This document shows, piece after piece, positions 48,915 to 59,421 of a stretch of DNA of 64,000 nt (position 1 is its first letter; every line of letters begins with the position of its first letter). Origin of the DNA: Streptomyces sp. NBC_00464 (lineage in GTDB: Bacteria; Actinomycetota; Actinomycetes; Streptomycetales; Streptomycetaceae); contig NZ_CP107899.1 in NCBI RefSeq assembly GCF_036013915.1, forward strand, positions 5,332,001 through 5,396,000, in the 5' to 3' direction. The notes beneath the pieces are model-generated. The model worked only from the letters and a program-made list of their open reading frames with translations, ran no database searches and was not told where the DNA came from. The translations under genes were made by a program, and so were the position numbers.

Positions 48915-49859
48915 GTGCGCAAACTGCCCGTACTCCTCCTGACCGGCGCCCTGCTCCTGCTCGGCGCGCCCACGGCCGCGGCCGCCGACAACGGCAGCTG
49001 GTCGGTCTTCCCCGCCACCGCCGACGCAGGCACGCGGCCGTACTTCTACCTCTCCGCCGACCCCGGCGCGACCCTCACCGACAAGGTGACCGTCACCAAC
49101 AAGACCGGTGAGCCGCTGACCTTCCGGCTGTACGCCGCCGACGCGTACAACACCGCACGCGACGGCGGATTCGCGGTCCGCGCCCAGAACGAGAAACAGC
49201 GCTCCGTCGGAGCCTGGGCGAAGGCCGGGCGCGACCGGGTCACCGTGAAACCGCACGGCTCGGTCACCGTGCCCGTGACGATCAAGGTGCCGGAGGGTGC
49301 CGAACCGGGCGACCACCCCGGCGCGCTCGTCGCCCTCGACGAGCGCATCGACCCCACCGACGCGGGCGCCGTCGCCGTCGGCATCCAGAAGGCGGTCGGC
49401 GCCCGGATCTATCTGCGGGTGAACGGTCCGACGATGCCCGCGGTCTCCGTCGACGACGTCAAGGTCGAGCGCACCGCGCCGCTGGTCCCGGGCACGGGCA
49501 GGTCCCGGGCCGTCATCTCGTACACCCTCCGCAACCGCGGCAACGTCACCCTCAGCCCCAAGGTCGCCCTCAAGGCCGAGGGCCTCTTCGGCCGCACCCT
49601 GCTCGCCCGTGATCTCAAGCGCATCCCCTCCGAACTGCTGCCCCGCCAGGAGGTCCGGCTCACCGAGGAGTGGACGGGCGCGCCGCAGGTGGAGTGGGGT
49701 GAGATCAAGCTGACCGCGAGCGCCCGCGACACCCGCGAGTCCGCTTCCGTCTCGTACTTCGCCCTGCCCTGGCTGGTCGCCGGGGTGCTGCTGGCGGCCC
49801 TCGCCGGGGGTACGGCGCTGTGGATCCGGTCACGCCGCAACCGTCGCCGCACGGCCTGA
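48915..49859 (+). CDS. DUF916/DUF3324-type WxL-associated membrane protein
   Basis: A 314-residue protein with a signal peptide (cut near TAAAADN). Residues about 25-150 resemble DUF916 (YLSADPGATLTDKVTVTNKTGEPLTFRLYAADAYN), a peptidoglycan-binding region. Residues about 155-275 resemble DUF3324 (host or partner binding). A membrane helix at about 284-305 is followed by RSRRNRRR, giving an extracellular protein with a cytoplasmic anchor. In Firmicutes such proteins sit in operons with WxL proteins, just as here. GTG 48915 has GGGAG 8 nt upstream. Confidence 0.82.
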   Translation: MRKLPVLLLTGALLLLGAPTAAAADNGSWSVFPATADAGTRPYFYLSADPGATLTDKVTVTNKTGEPLTFRLYAADAYNTARDGGFAVRAQNEKQRSVGAWAKAGRDRVTVKPHGSVTVPVTIKVPEGAEPGDHPGALVALDERIDPTDAGAVAVGIQKAVGARIYLRVNGPTMPAVSVDDVKVERTAPLVPGTGRSRAVISYTLRNRGNVTLSPKVALKAEGLFGRTLLARDLKRIPSELLPRQEVRLTEEWTGAPQVEWGEIKLTASARDTRESASVSYFALPWLVAGVLLAALAGGTALWIRSRRNRRRTA

Positions 49860-49917
49860 GAACGGGGTCCGGTGGCTGCGGCGGGCGCCTTGGTGCCCCG
49901 CGGCCGCCGGGATCGGG

Positions 49918-49923
49918 GACAAT
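49918..49923 (+). promoter_or_regulatory. -10 element for leaderless era
   Basis: GACAAT with 7 nt to the era ATG at 49931. There is no ribosome binding site before that ATG. Confidence 0.55.
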
Positions 49924-49930
49924 GGGCGCC

Positions 49931-50896
49931 ATGAGCGCTCGACCTAACCCAGAAGCTGCTGCGCAGCAGGCTGAGAACAACGCCCCCCACCGGGCCGGGT
50001 TCGCCTGCTTCGTGGGCCGTCCCAACGCGGGCAAGTCCACCCTTACGAACGCTCTGGTCGGCCAGAAGGTGGCGATCACGTCCAACCGGCCCCAGACGAC
50101 CCGGCACACCGTGCGCGGCATCGTGCACCGGCCGGACGCACAGCTGATCCTGGTCGACACCCCCGGCCTCCACAAGCCGCGCACCCTGCTGGGCGAGCGT
50201 CTCAACGACGTCGTACGCACCACCTGGGCCGAGGTCGACGTCATCGGCTTCTGCCTGCCCGCCGACCAGAAGCTCGGCCCCGGCGACAAGTACATCGTCA
50301 AGGAACTCGCGGGCATCAAGAAGACGCCCAAGATCGCGATCATCACCAAGTCGGACCTGGTCGAGTCCAAGCAGCTTGCCGAACAGCTGCTGGCCGTCTC
50401 CCGCCTCGGCGAGGAGCTCGGCTTCGAGTGGGCGGAGATCATCCCGGTCTCGGCCGTCAAGGACGATCAGGTCGGCCTGCTGGCCGACCTGATCGCCCCG
50501 CTGCTCCCGGAGAGCCCGCCGCTCTACCCGGAGGGCGATCTCACCGACGAGCCCGAGATGGTCATGGTCGCGGAACTGATCCGCGAGGCCGCGCTCGAAG
50601 GAGTACGGGACGAGCTGCCGCACTCGATCGCGGTCGTCGTCGAGGAGATGCTGCCGCGCGAGGACCGTCCGGCGGACAAGCCGCTGCTGGACATCCACGC
50701 CAACGTCTACATCGAGCGGCCCAGCCAGAAGGGCATCATCATCGGCCCGAAGGGCAAGCGGCTGAAGGATGTCGGCACGAAGTCGCGCAAGCACATCGAG
50801 GCCCTGCTCGGCACGCCGGTCTACCTCGATCTGCATGTGAAGGTCGCCAAGGACTGGCAGCGCGACCCCAAGCAGCTGCGCAAGCTGGGGTTCTGA
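49931..50896 (+). CDS. era: GTPase Era
   Basis: A 321-residue GTPase for 16S rRNA maturation and 30S assembly. P-loop GRPNAGKST is at 29-37, QTTRHTVRG is switch I, DTPGLHKP is G3, and TKSD is G4. The C-terminal KH domain has GIIIGPKGKRLKDVGTKSRKHIE. A longer N-terminus before GF(A/C) than in E. coli is usual for actinomycetes. It is leaderless, after GACAAT. Its last 26 nt recur at 51000-51024. Confidence 0.96.
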   Translation: MSARPNPEAAAQQAENNAPHRAGFACFVGRPNAGKSTLTNALVGQKVAITSNRPQTTRHTVRGIVHRPDAQLILVDTPGLHKPRTLLGERLNDVVRTTWAEVDVIGFCLPADQKLGPGDKYIVKELAGIKKTPKIAIITKSDLVESKQLAEQLLAVSRLGEELGFEWAEIIPVSAVKDDQVGLLADLIAPLLPESPPLYPEGDLTDEPEMVMVAELIREAALEGVRDELPHSIAVVVEEMLPREDRPADKPLLDIHANVYIERPSQKGIIIGPKGKRLKDVGTKSRKHIEALLGTPVYLDLHVKVAKDWQRDPKQLRKLGF

Positions 50897-50999
50897 GCGG
50901 GGCCATGATCCGCCGGCCGGAGGCCGGCGCAGCCGTGCGAAGCCGCTGAGGTCCCCTGGGGCCGAGGGTTGCGAGGACGGCGGGAGGGAACGGTCCCCG

Positions 51000-51024
51000 A
51001 GCAGCTGCGCAAGCCGGGTTCTGA
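51000..51024 (+). repeat. Partial duplicate of the era 3' end
   Basis: AGCAGCTGCGCAAG followed by CCGGGTTCTGA matches era nucleotides 50871-50896, which end CTGGGGTTCTGA, with one substitution and one missing G. It lies 104 nt downstream of era in non-coding sequence. Confidence 0.7.
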
Positions 51025-51050
51025 TCCCCGTCAGACGTACGCCCGTGGCC

Positions 51051-51317
51051 TCACGCGCCCTCCTTCAGGACGCGTGAGACCAGGGCGCGCTGGGCGTCGG
51101 TCAGCCGCGGGTCCGTGCAGTGCACGGTCCGGCCGTCGACCGTGATCCGGTAGCTGAAGCCGTCCGGAACGCCCCTCGCGGGAGCCTCCCGGCCGGCGGT
51201 GAGCGCCGATTCGGCCAGGGTCTCCCACTCGTGGGCGTCGGCCCGTCCCGAGGTGTCGATCTCATGGTGGCGCGCGATGCCGGCGAAGCCGCCGGTCCTG
51301 CTCACCTGGATCCGCAT
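51051..51317 (-). CDS. Emfourin-type inhibitor of M4 metalloprotease
   Basis: An 88-residue protein: MRIQVSRTGGFAGIARHHEIDT at the start, a helical middle, YRITVDGRTVHCTDP and LVSRVLKEG at the end. The pattern matches emfourin, the inhibitor encoded next to protealysin in Serratia. There the N-terminal segment enters the protease active site. It follows the M4 protease gene by 39 nt on the same strand. No signal peptide, so it acts inside the cell, like its partner. Confidence 0.82.
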   Translation of the reverse strand: MRIQVSRTGGFAGIARHHEIDTSGRADAHEWETLAESALTAGREAPARGVPDGFSYRITVDGRTVHCTDPRLTDAQRALVSRVLKEGA

Positions 51318-51356
51318 GCGGTGTCCTTCCTCGACGGACGGGCCTGCCCGGCCCGG

Positions 51357-52436
51357 TTACGCGGTCGGTACGCCCACCTCCGACCAGGCCTTGAGGACCG
51401 CCTCCGCCTCGTCGCCCTCGCCGAAGCGGCTGCGGGCCGCCGCCACGGTCAGCCGGGCGAAGGACGCGAAGTCCGCGTCCACCGCCAGTTCACCACCCGT
51501 GAGCACATCGAACCAGAGCTGACCCGCCCGCTCCCAGGAGCTGCCGCCGAGCGCGGTGGCCAGCAGATAGAACGCGCGGTTCGGGATGCCGGAGTTGAGG
51601 TGCACGCCGCCGTTGTCGTCGCCCGTGTGGATGTAGTCGTCCATCGAGGCGGGCTGCGGGTCCTTGCCGAGCACGTCGTCGTCGTACGCCGTACCGGGCG
51701 CCTTCATCGAGCGCAGCGCCACCCCCTGGACGCGGGGCGCCAGCAGCCCGGCGCCGATCAGCCAGTCGGCCTGCTCGGCGGTCTGGCCCAGCGAGTACTG
51801 CTTGACCAGGGAGCCGAACACGTCCGACACCGACTCGTTGAGCGCGCCCGACTGGCCGTAGTAGTTCAGATTGGCCGTGTACTGGGTCAGGCCGTGCGCC
51901 AGCTCGTGGGCGATCACGTCGATGGCGACGGTGAAGTCCAGGAAGATCTCCCCGTCCCCGTCGCCGAAGACCATCTGCTCGCCGTCGAAGAAGGCGTTGT
52001 TGTACTTCTCGTCGTAGTGCACGGAACCGATCAGCGGCAGCCCGTTGCCGTCGATCGAACGCCGGCCGTAGGCGCTGAGCAGCAGTTCGAAGGTGGCGCC
52101 GAGGCCCGCGTACGCGCGGTTGACGCTGGCGTCGGACGTGGGCTCCTCGCCCTCGGCGCGGACCTTGGTGCCGGGGAGGTCCGTGCCGTGGCGGCAGTCG
52201 TAGAGCGTGCGGTCGGGTTTGCCGGTCCGGTCCCCCTCCGGTGCGGGGGTGACAGAGGGGGGCCGGACGACGGTGGTCACCTGGCGCCGGGTGCGCCGGG
52301 CGGCGTCGGCCTCCAGGGTGCGGCGGGCGGGGCCCGCCAGGACGGGGTCGTCGGACTGCGACAGCTTGTCGAGGACGTGGGGCGGCACGATGGTGCAGAA
52401 GACGGGGTGGAACCCGTGCTGAGATCGAGGCTGCAT
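51357..52436 (-). CDS. Protealysin-like M4 metallopeptidase
   Basis: A 359-residue zinc protease. The motif HELAH is at 177-181 and the third ligand E201 lies in NESVSD. GDDNGGVHLNSGIPN is the late M4 signature with the transition-state histidine. The propeptide is short and has IVPPHVL (16-22), the PPxxL-like motif that marks protealysin-like precursors. There is no signal peptide, unlike thermolysins, so it may stay in the cytoplasm or leave by another route. ATG 52436 with -10 CACAGT (52444-52449, minus) 7 nt before it suggests a leaderless mRNA. An upstream ATG at 52472 is less likely. Confidence 0.88.
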   Translation of the reverse strand: MQPRSQHGFHPVFCTIVPPHVLDKLSQSDDPVLAGPARRTLEADAARRTRRQVTTVVRPPSVTPAPEGDRTGKPDRTLYDCRHGTDLPGTKVRAEGEEPTSDASVNRAYAGLGATFELLLSAYGRRSIDGNGLPLIGSVHYDEKYNNAFFDGEQMVFGDGDGEIFLDFTVAIDVIAHELAHGLTQYTANLNYYGQSGALNESVSDVFGSLVKQYSLGQTAEQADWLIGAGLLAPRVQGVALRSMKAPGTAYDDDVLGKDPQPASMDDYIHTGDDNGGVHLNSGIPNRAFYLLATALGGSSWERAGQLWFDVLTGGELAVDADFASFARLTVAAARSRFGEGDEAEAVLKAWSEVGVPTA

Positions 52437-52491
52437 ACACACGACTGTGGCAGTGCGTGTGCGCGATGTCACTGGTTGCTACCGGGATTGA

Positions 52492-54528
<2,037 letters not shown>

Positions 54529-54565
54529 CCCGGCGCCCGAAAGGGCATGAAGTCGTACGGTCCGT

Positions 54566-54600
54566 GAACCCCGCCCTCCCGCACCCGGGGGGCGGGGTTC
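54566..54600. terminator. Terminator after leuA
   Basis: GAACCCCGCCC (54566-54576) / GGGCGGGGTTC (54590-54600), a perfect 11-bp stem, 37 nt after the stop codon. Confidence 0.8.
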
Positions 54601-54710
54601 GGCCATCTCCGGGCGGTTGTGACGGGCAAGGTGCTGACGCCGCTTCACGGATGTGGTTAACATCACGTCCAACACGGCAATGTTGCCGGAGCATTACGGA
54701 GGTGTGCGAC

Positions 54711-55415
54711 GTGCGGTCAAGCCTGGGACAACGCGCCAAAAAGCTGCGTATCTGCGGCATCCGCACGATGTGGGACACCGTCGGTGACGGCGAGTTCTTC
54801 TGCCCCGGCTGCGGTGGTGACCGCAACTACCGCCGCCTCACCGGGCGCCGCCGCTTCGCCGTCCTCGGCGTACCGCTGCTGCGACGCGGCACCGTGGGCC
54901 CGGTCGTCGAATGCGCCGCCTGCCACACCCACTTCGACACCGATGCGCTCGACCACCCCACCACCACGCGGTTCTCCGCGATGCTCAGGGACGCCGTCCA
55001 CACCGTGACCCTCGGGGTTCTCGCAGCGGGCGGCAGCACCTCCCGTACGGTCCTGGAGACGGCGGTCGAGACCGTGCGCGGCGCCGGCTTCGACGGCTGC
55101 ACGCAGGAGCAGCTCGCCACCGTCGTCGAGATCCTCTCCGCCGACATCGGCCACGGCTCCGCGTTCGACCCCGCGGCCGAGGCGTGCGGCGCGGCCCTCG
55201 CCATCGAGCTCCACGAGGCCCTGGAACCGCTCGCCCCGCATCTCGCCCCCGCAGGGCGCGAATCGATCCTGCTGCAGGGCGCCCGGATCGCGCTCGCCGA
55301 CGGCCCGTACAGCCCGGCCGAGCGCGAGGTGCTGACCACGGTCGGCGGGGCCCTGCGGCTGCGCGGCGAGGACACCGCCCGGCTGCTCGCGGCGGCGGCG
55401 CGTACGCCCTCCTGA
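54711..55415 (+). CDS. TerB-family protein with N-terminal zinc ribbon
   Basis: A 234-residue protein. The N-terminal part has CPGCGG (about 26-31) and CAAC (about 64-67), forming a zinc ribbon. The region from about 85 to 230 is a TerB-like helical domain with an acidic LADGPYSPAEREVL motif, a metal-binding feature of tellurite-resistance-associated proteins. No other ter genes are nearby, so it is likely a stress or signalling protein rather than a tellurite operon part. GTG 54711 has GGAGGT 7 nt upstream. Confidence 0.82.
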   Translation: MRSSLGQRAKKLRICGIRTMWDTVGDGEFFCPGCGGDRNYRRLTGRRRFAVLGVPLLRRGTVGPVVECAACHTHFDTDALDHPTTTRFSAMLRDAVHTVTLGVLAAGGSTSRTVLETAVETVRGAGFDGCTQEQLATVVEILSADIGHGSAFDPAAEACGAALAIELHEALEPLAPHLAPAGRESILLQGARIALADGPYSPAEREVLTTVGGALRLRGEDTARLLAAAARTPS

Positions 55416-55436
55416 CCCGTTGCCGCACAGGGCCGG

Positions 55437-55442
55437 TAGATT
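55437..55442 (+). promoter_or_regulatory. -10 element before the 55455 gene
   Basis: TAGATT, 12 nt before the GTG at 55455, so only a few leader bases are expected. Confidence 0.4.
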
Positions 55443-55454
55443 GGGTCCCTTCGG

Positions 55455-56279
55455 GTGGCGCGAGCCCCTGGAGCCCTGATTGCGAGCTCCCCGATGAGCC
55501 CTGGACAGACCGGCGCCCGGCTGCGCCTCGATGCCGCGCTGGACCACTTGAGCGTCATCTTCGCGGGCATGACCGCCCGCCCCGACGAGTACAACTGCGA
55601 GTGCCACTGGGGCGGGCCCGAGGAGCTCGCGCAGCTCAGGACGCCGGACACGGAGCTGGAACCCGATCTGCTGCGGCGCACCTGGCAGGCCACGGACTGG
55701 ACCGACCACGGCGCCGTCCTGCGCCGGATCCTGCCGCAGTTCGCCCGCGCCCTCGCCGGTGGCCTCGACCCTGCCTGGCCTTCGGACGCGGGGCGCTCGT
55801 TCGCCCTCGGCCGGTGGCAGGAGTGGCCCGACGCGCAGGCCGGGGCGGTCCGGGAGTTCCTGCACGCCTGGTGGGCCTGCACCCTGGCCGACCCGCGTCC
55901 GGTGGTGCCCGTCCACGACGTCCTGACGGTGGTCACCGAGGCGTCCGCCACCATCGGGCCGTGGCTCGCTGTCTGGGAGACGCTGACCGGGTTCCCGGCC
56001 GACGGGCACCTGGCCGGCCTGGTCGCCGAGTGGGAGTGGGAGCTGATCGGCGACCAGCTTCCCTGGCACGCCTGGGACCACGAGGAGGAGATCCGTGACG
56101 AGCTGACCGCCTGGCTGGTCCGGCACGCACCCGCCAGGCTCCGGGCCCATGGCGCACCGGAGGAACTGCTCAACCGGATACGGCTGCTCGGCCTCGCCGG
56201 TGCCGACCGCTGGGAGGACCCCGGCTGGGACGGCCGGCCATGTGATCCCCCGGACCGGGAGACCGGGCCCGGCCGGTGA
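55455..56279 (+). CDS. Hypothetical protein, Trp- and acid-rich
   Basis: A 274-residue protein with many tryptophans (WHAWDHEEE, WEWELIG, LHAWWACTLADP). The sequence looks helical and soluble, without signal peptide or membrane segment. A few residues (CECHWG near 48-53) could bind metal. GTG 55455 is 13 nt from a -10 box; an internal ATG at 55494 is an alternative start. It lies between terB and recO. Function not recognised. Confidence 0.7.
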   Translation: MARAPGALIASSPMSPGQTGARLRLDAALDHLSVIFAGMTARPDEYNCECHWGGPEELAQLRTPDTELEPDLLRRTWQATDWTDHGAVLRRILPQFARALAGGLDPAWPSDAGRSFALGRWQEWPDAQAGAVREFLHAWWACTLADPRPVVPVHDVLTVVTEASATIGPWLAVWETLTGFPADGHLAGLVAEWEWELIGDQLPWHAWDHEEEIRDELTAWLVRHAPARLRAHGAPEELLNRIRLLGLAGADRWEDPGWDGRPCDPPDRETGPGR

Positions 56280-56384
56280 TCGTCGCACACGGATCCGGCC
56301 CGGCCGTGCCCGCGGGCGGCGCCCCGGACGGGAACGGAACGGACCGGGGCCAGGGGGCGGGCCCGCAGAGCCGCCCGCGTACCG

Positions 56385-56390
56385 GACAAT
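56385..56390 (+). promoter_or_regulatory. -10 element for leaderless recO
   Basis: GACAAT with 6 nt to the recO ATG (56397). Confidence 0.5.
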
Positions 56391-56396
56391 GGAGCC

Positions 56397-57143
56397 ATGA
56401 GCTTGTTCCGGGACGACGGCGTGGTGCTGCGCACACAGAAGCTGGGCGAGGCCGACCGGATCATCACGATACTGACCCGCGGCCACGGCCGGGTACGGGC
56501 CGTCGCGCGCGGGGTGCGGCGCACGAAGTCGAAGTTCGGGGCCCGGCTGGAGCCGTTCTCCCATGTGGACGTGCAGTTCTTCGCCCGCGGCAGCGAACTG
56601 GTCGGGCGCGGGCTGCCGCTCTGCACCCAGAGCGAGACCATCTCCCCGTACGGCGGCGGAATCGTCACCGACTACGGGCGCTACACCGCCGGCACCGCGA
56701 TGCTGGAGACCGCCGAACGCTTCACCGACCACGAGGGCGAGCCCGCGGTCCAGCAGTACCTCCTGCTGGTGGGCGGCCTGCGCACCCTGTCCCGCGGCGA
56801 GCACGAACCCAACCTCATCCTCGACGCGTTCCTGCTGCGCTCCCTCGCGGTCAACGGCTACGCCCCCAGCTTCGTCGACTGCGCCCGGTGCGGAATGCCC
56901 GGTCCGAACCGGTTCTTCTCCGTCGCGGCGGGCGGCGTCATCTGCGGCGACTGCCGGGTACCCGGCAGCGTCGTACCCTCGGCGGAGGCCGTCACCCTGC
57001 TGAGCGCACTGCTCAGCGGCGACTGGGAGACGGCGGACGCGTGCGAGGCGCGTCATGTCAGGGAGGGGAGCGGGCTGGTGTCCGCCTATCTGCACTGGCA
57101 TCTGGAGCGCGGGCTGCGCTCGCTGCGGTACGTGGAAAAGTAG
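56397..57143 (+). CDS. recO: DNA repair protein RecO
   Basis: A 248-residue recombination mediator. It has an N-terminal OB domain ([27 protein letters not shown]), a helical middle and a zinc motif with CARCG (about 162-166) and CGDC (about 183-186). It works with RecR to load RecA onto SSB-coated DNA. Leaderless start. uppS follows 22 nt later, likely as an operon. Confidence 0.94.
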   Translation: MSLFRDDGVVLRTQKLGEADRIITILTRGHGRVRAVARGVRRTKSKFGARLEPFSHVDVQFFARGSELVGRGLPLCTQSETISPYGGGIVTDYGRYTAGTAMLETAERFTDHEGEPAVQQYLLLVGGLRTLSRGEHEPNLILDAFLLRSLAVNGYAPSFVDCARCGMPGPNRFFSVAAGGVICGDCRVPGSVVPSAEAVTLLSALLSGDWETADACEARHVREGSGLVSAYLHWHLERGLRSLRYVEK

Positions 57144-57165
57144 ACACAGGGAGACTGAGAAGTTC

Positions 57166-57990
57166 ATGGCAGTATCTGGGATTTTCGGCGGCCGCAACCG
57201 GCGCGAGTTCAAGACCCCGGAGCCGCACCCGTCGGGTGCCGTGCCCCCGAAGATCCCCGGCGAACTGGTGCCCAAGCACGTCGCCGTCGTGATGGACGGC
57301 AACGGCCGCTGGGCCAAGGAGCGCGGCCTGCCCCGCACCGAGGGCCACAAGGTCGGCGAGGGCGTCGTCATGGACGTGCTCAAGGGCTGCATCGAGATGG
57401 GCGTCAAGAACCTCTCGCTGTACGCCTTCTCCACGGAGAACTGGAAGCGGTCCCCGGAGGAGGTGAAGTTCCTGATGAACTTCAACCGGGACGTCATCCG
57501 CCGCCGCCGCGACGAGATGGACGAACTCGGCATCCGGATCCGCTGGGTCGGCCGCATGCCGAAGCTGTGGAAGTCCGTGGTCCAGGAGCTCCAGGTCGCC
57601 CAGGAGCAGACCAAGGACAACGACAGGATGACGCTGTACTTCTGCGTCAACTACGGCGGCCGGGCCGAGATCGCGGACGCCGCGCAGCGGATCGCCCAGG
57701 ACGTCGCGGCCGGCAAGCTCGACCCGTCGAAGGTCAACGAGAAGACGTTCGCGAAGTACATCTACTACCCGGACATGCCGGACGTGGACCTCTTCGTCCG
57801 CCCCAGCGGTGAGCAGCGCACGTCGAACTACCTGATCTGGCAGAGCGCGTACGCCGAGATGGTCTTCCAGGACGTGCTGTGGCCGGACTTCGACCGCCGC
57901 GACCTGTGGCGTGCCTGTCTGGAGTTCGCCCAGCGCGACCGGCGCTTCGGCGGTGCGGTGGAGGCGGCGGGCGCCTCGGAGTCCAGCTGA
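57166..57990 (+). CDS. uppS: Isoprenyl (undecaprenyl) diphosphate synthase
   Basis: A 274-residue cis-prenyltransferase. [14 protein letters not shown] with D44 as metal Asp, [12 protein letters not shown] and the late [20 protein letters not shown] are diagnostic. It lengthens farnesyl diphosphate with cis units to make the lipid carrier for peptidoglycan and other polymers. The N-terminal 30 residues are a basic extension. Actinomycetes often have two such genes, so the chain length made by this one is uncertain. It is followed by a terminator shared with zur. Confidence 0.95.
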   Translation: MAVSGIFGGRNRREFKTPEPHPSGAVPPKIPGELVPKHVAVVMDGNGRWAKERGLPRTEGHKVGEGVVMDVLKGCIEMGVKNLSLYAFSTENWKRSPEEVKFLMNFNRDVIRRRRDEMDELGIRIRWVGRMPKLWKSVVQELQVAQEQTKDNDRMTLYFCVNYGGRAEIADAAQRIAQDVAAGKLDPSKVNEKTFAKYIYYPDMPDVDLFVRPSGEQRTSNYLIWQSAYAEMVFQDVLWPDFDRRDLWRACLEFAQRDRRFGGAVEAAGASESS

Positions 57991-57998
57991 ACCAGGGG

Positions 57999-58024
57999 GT
58001 CCCCGGGGGCACCGCCCCCGGGAC
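57999..58024. terminator. Shared terminator between uppS and zur
   Basis: GTCCCCGGGGGC (57999-58010) / GCCCCCGGGAC (58014-58024), one bulged C, loop ACC. It sits between convergent genes. Confidence 0.7.
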
Positions 58025-58459
58025 TCACCCCTTGCTGCTCGCGCACTCCATGCACGTACCGAAGACCTCGACCGTGTGCGCCACGTTCACGAAGCCGTGC
58101 TGCGCCGCGATCGTCTCGGCCCATGTCTCCACCGCCGGGCCCTCGACCTCGACGGCCTTGCCGCACATCCGGCACACCAGATGGTGGTGGTGGTCGCCGG
58201 TCGAGCACCGGCGGTAGACGGACTCACCCTCGGTGGTGCGCAGCACGTCGACCTCGCCCGCGTCCGCGAGGGACTGCAGGGTGCGGTAGACCGTGGTCAG
58301 CCCGACCGAGTCACCGCGGTGCTTGAGCACGTCGTGCAGGTCCTGGGCGCTGCGGAACTCGTCCACCTCGTCGAGCGCAGCCGCCACCGCTGCCCGCTGC
58401 CGGGTCGACCGGCCGCGTACCGGTGCAGCGTTCGTTCCACTGATCGGCGCCGTCGCCAC
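58025..58459 (-). CDS. zur: Zinc uptake regulator Zur (Fur family)
   Basis: A 144-residue Fur-family repressor. Winged helix with FRSAQDLHDVLKHRG and GLTTVYRTLQSLADAGEVD. Zinc ligands are in GDHHHHLVCRMCGK and the C-terminal CMECA: two CxxC pairs hold the structural zinc, and the His cluster with other residues holds the sensing zinc. GTG 58459 follows GGAGG. It is the last gene of znuA-znuC-znuB-zur, 65 nt after znuB, and so is likely under its own control through the Zur boxes at znuA. The operon context supports Zur rather than Fur or Nur. Confidence 0.93.
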   Translation of the reverse strand: MATAPISGTNAAPVRGRSTRQRAAVAAALDEVDEFRSAQDLHDVLKHRGDSVGLTTVYRTLQSLADAGEVDVLRTTEGESVYRRCSTGDHHHHLVCRMCGKAVEVEGPAVETWAETIAAQHGFVNVAHTVEVFGTCMECASSKG

Positions 58460-58524
58460 AGGAGCCTCCTCGTGTCGCCCGTACGTATGTCGGGCCATTG
58501 TGCCAGTCCGCACCGGCGGCACGG

Positions 58525-59421
58525 TCAGACGTGGACGTCGTCCGCGGCCTGGCGTATGGCCGGTACTTCCAGGGTGCACCGCTCGTCCGCCGTTTCGCGG
58601 CGGCGGGCGCGGATCCGGGCCAGCGGGGCGGCGAGCAGCGTCAGGGCGATGAACACCCCGATGGCCAGCAGCACGATCGTCGCGCCGGGCGGGACGTCCT
58701 GGTAGTACGACGTGATCGTGCCGGCCAGCGTCACCGCGACCCCGACGGCGACCGAGAGCACGAACGTCACCTTGAACGACCGGGTGATCTGCTGCGCGGC
58801 GGCGACCGGGACCACCATCAGGGCGCTGACCAGCAGCAGCCCGACGACCCGCATCGCGACGGTGACGGTCACCGCGGCGGTGACCGCGATCAGCAGGTTC
58901 AGTACGCGCACCGGCAGTCCGGTGACCCGGGCGAACTCCTCGTCCTGGCTGACGGCGAACAGCTGCCGCCGCAGCCCCACCGTCACCAGCAGCACGAACG
59001 CCGCCAGCAGGGCGATCGCGGTGATGTCCTCGGAGGAGACCGTGGAGAGCGAGCCGAAGAGGTACGAGGTGAGGTTGGCGTTGGAGCCGGTGTCGGAGAG
59101 GTTGATCAGCAGGACACCGCCCGCCATGCCGCCGTAGAAGAGCATCGCCAGGGCGATGTCGCCGCGGGTGCGTCCGTACCAGCGGATCAGCTCCATGGTG
59201 ACCGCGCCCACGACGGCGACGGCCGTGGCCATCCAGACCGGGCTGGTGGAGAGCAGGAAGCCGAGGCCGACGCCGGTCATCGCGATGTGGCCGATGCCGT
59301 CGCCCATCAGGGCCTGCCGGCGCTGCACCAGGTAGATGCCGACGGCGGGGGCGATGACGCCGACCAGCACGGCGGCGATCAGCGCCCGCTGCATGAAGGG
59401 AGGGTTGAGGAATTCCAGCAT
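58525..59421 (-). CDS. znuB: Zinc ABC transporter permease
   Basis: A 298-residue membrane protein with about eight helices (FMQRALIAAVLVGVIAPAVGIYLVQRRQALMGDGIGHIAMTG-like beginning typical of ABC-3 metal permeases). YGRTRGDIALAMLFYGGMAGG contains the loop that contacts ZnuC. The ATG overlaps the znuC stop by one base (TGATG). Confidence 0.93.
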   Translation of the reverse strand: MLEFLNPPFMQRALIAAVLVGVIAPAVGIYLVQRRQALMGDGIGHIAMTGVGLGFLLSTSPVWMATAVAVVGAVTMELIRWYGRTRGDIALAMLFYGGMAGGVLLINLSDTGSNANLTSYLFGSLSTVSSEDITAIALLAAFVLLVTVGLRRQLFAVSQDEEFARVTGLPVRVLNLLIAVTAAVTVTVAMRVVGLLLVSALMVVPVAAAQQITRSFKVTFVLSVAVGVAVTLAGTITSYYQDVPPGATIVLLAIGVFIALTLLAAPLARIRARRRETADERCTLEVPAIRQAADDVHV

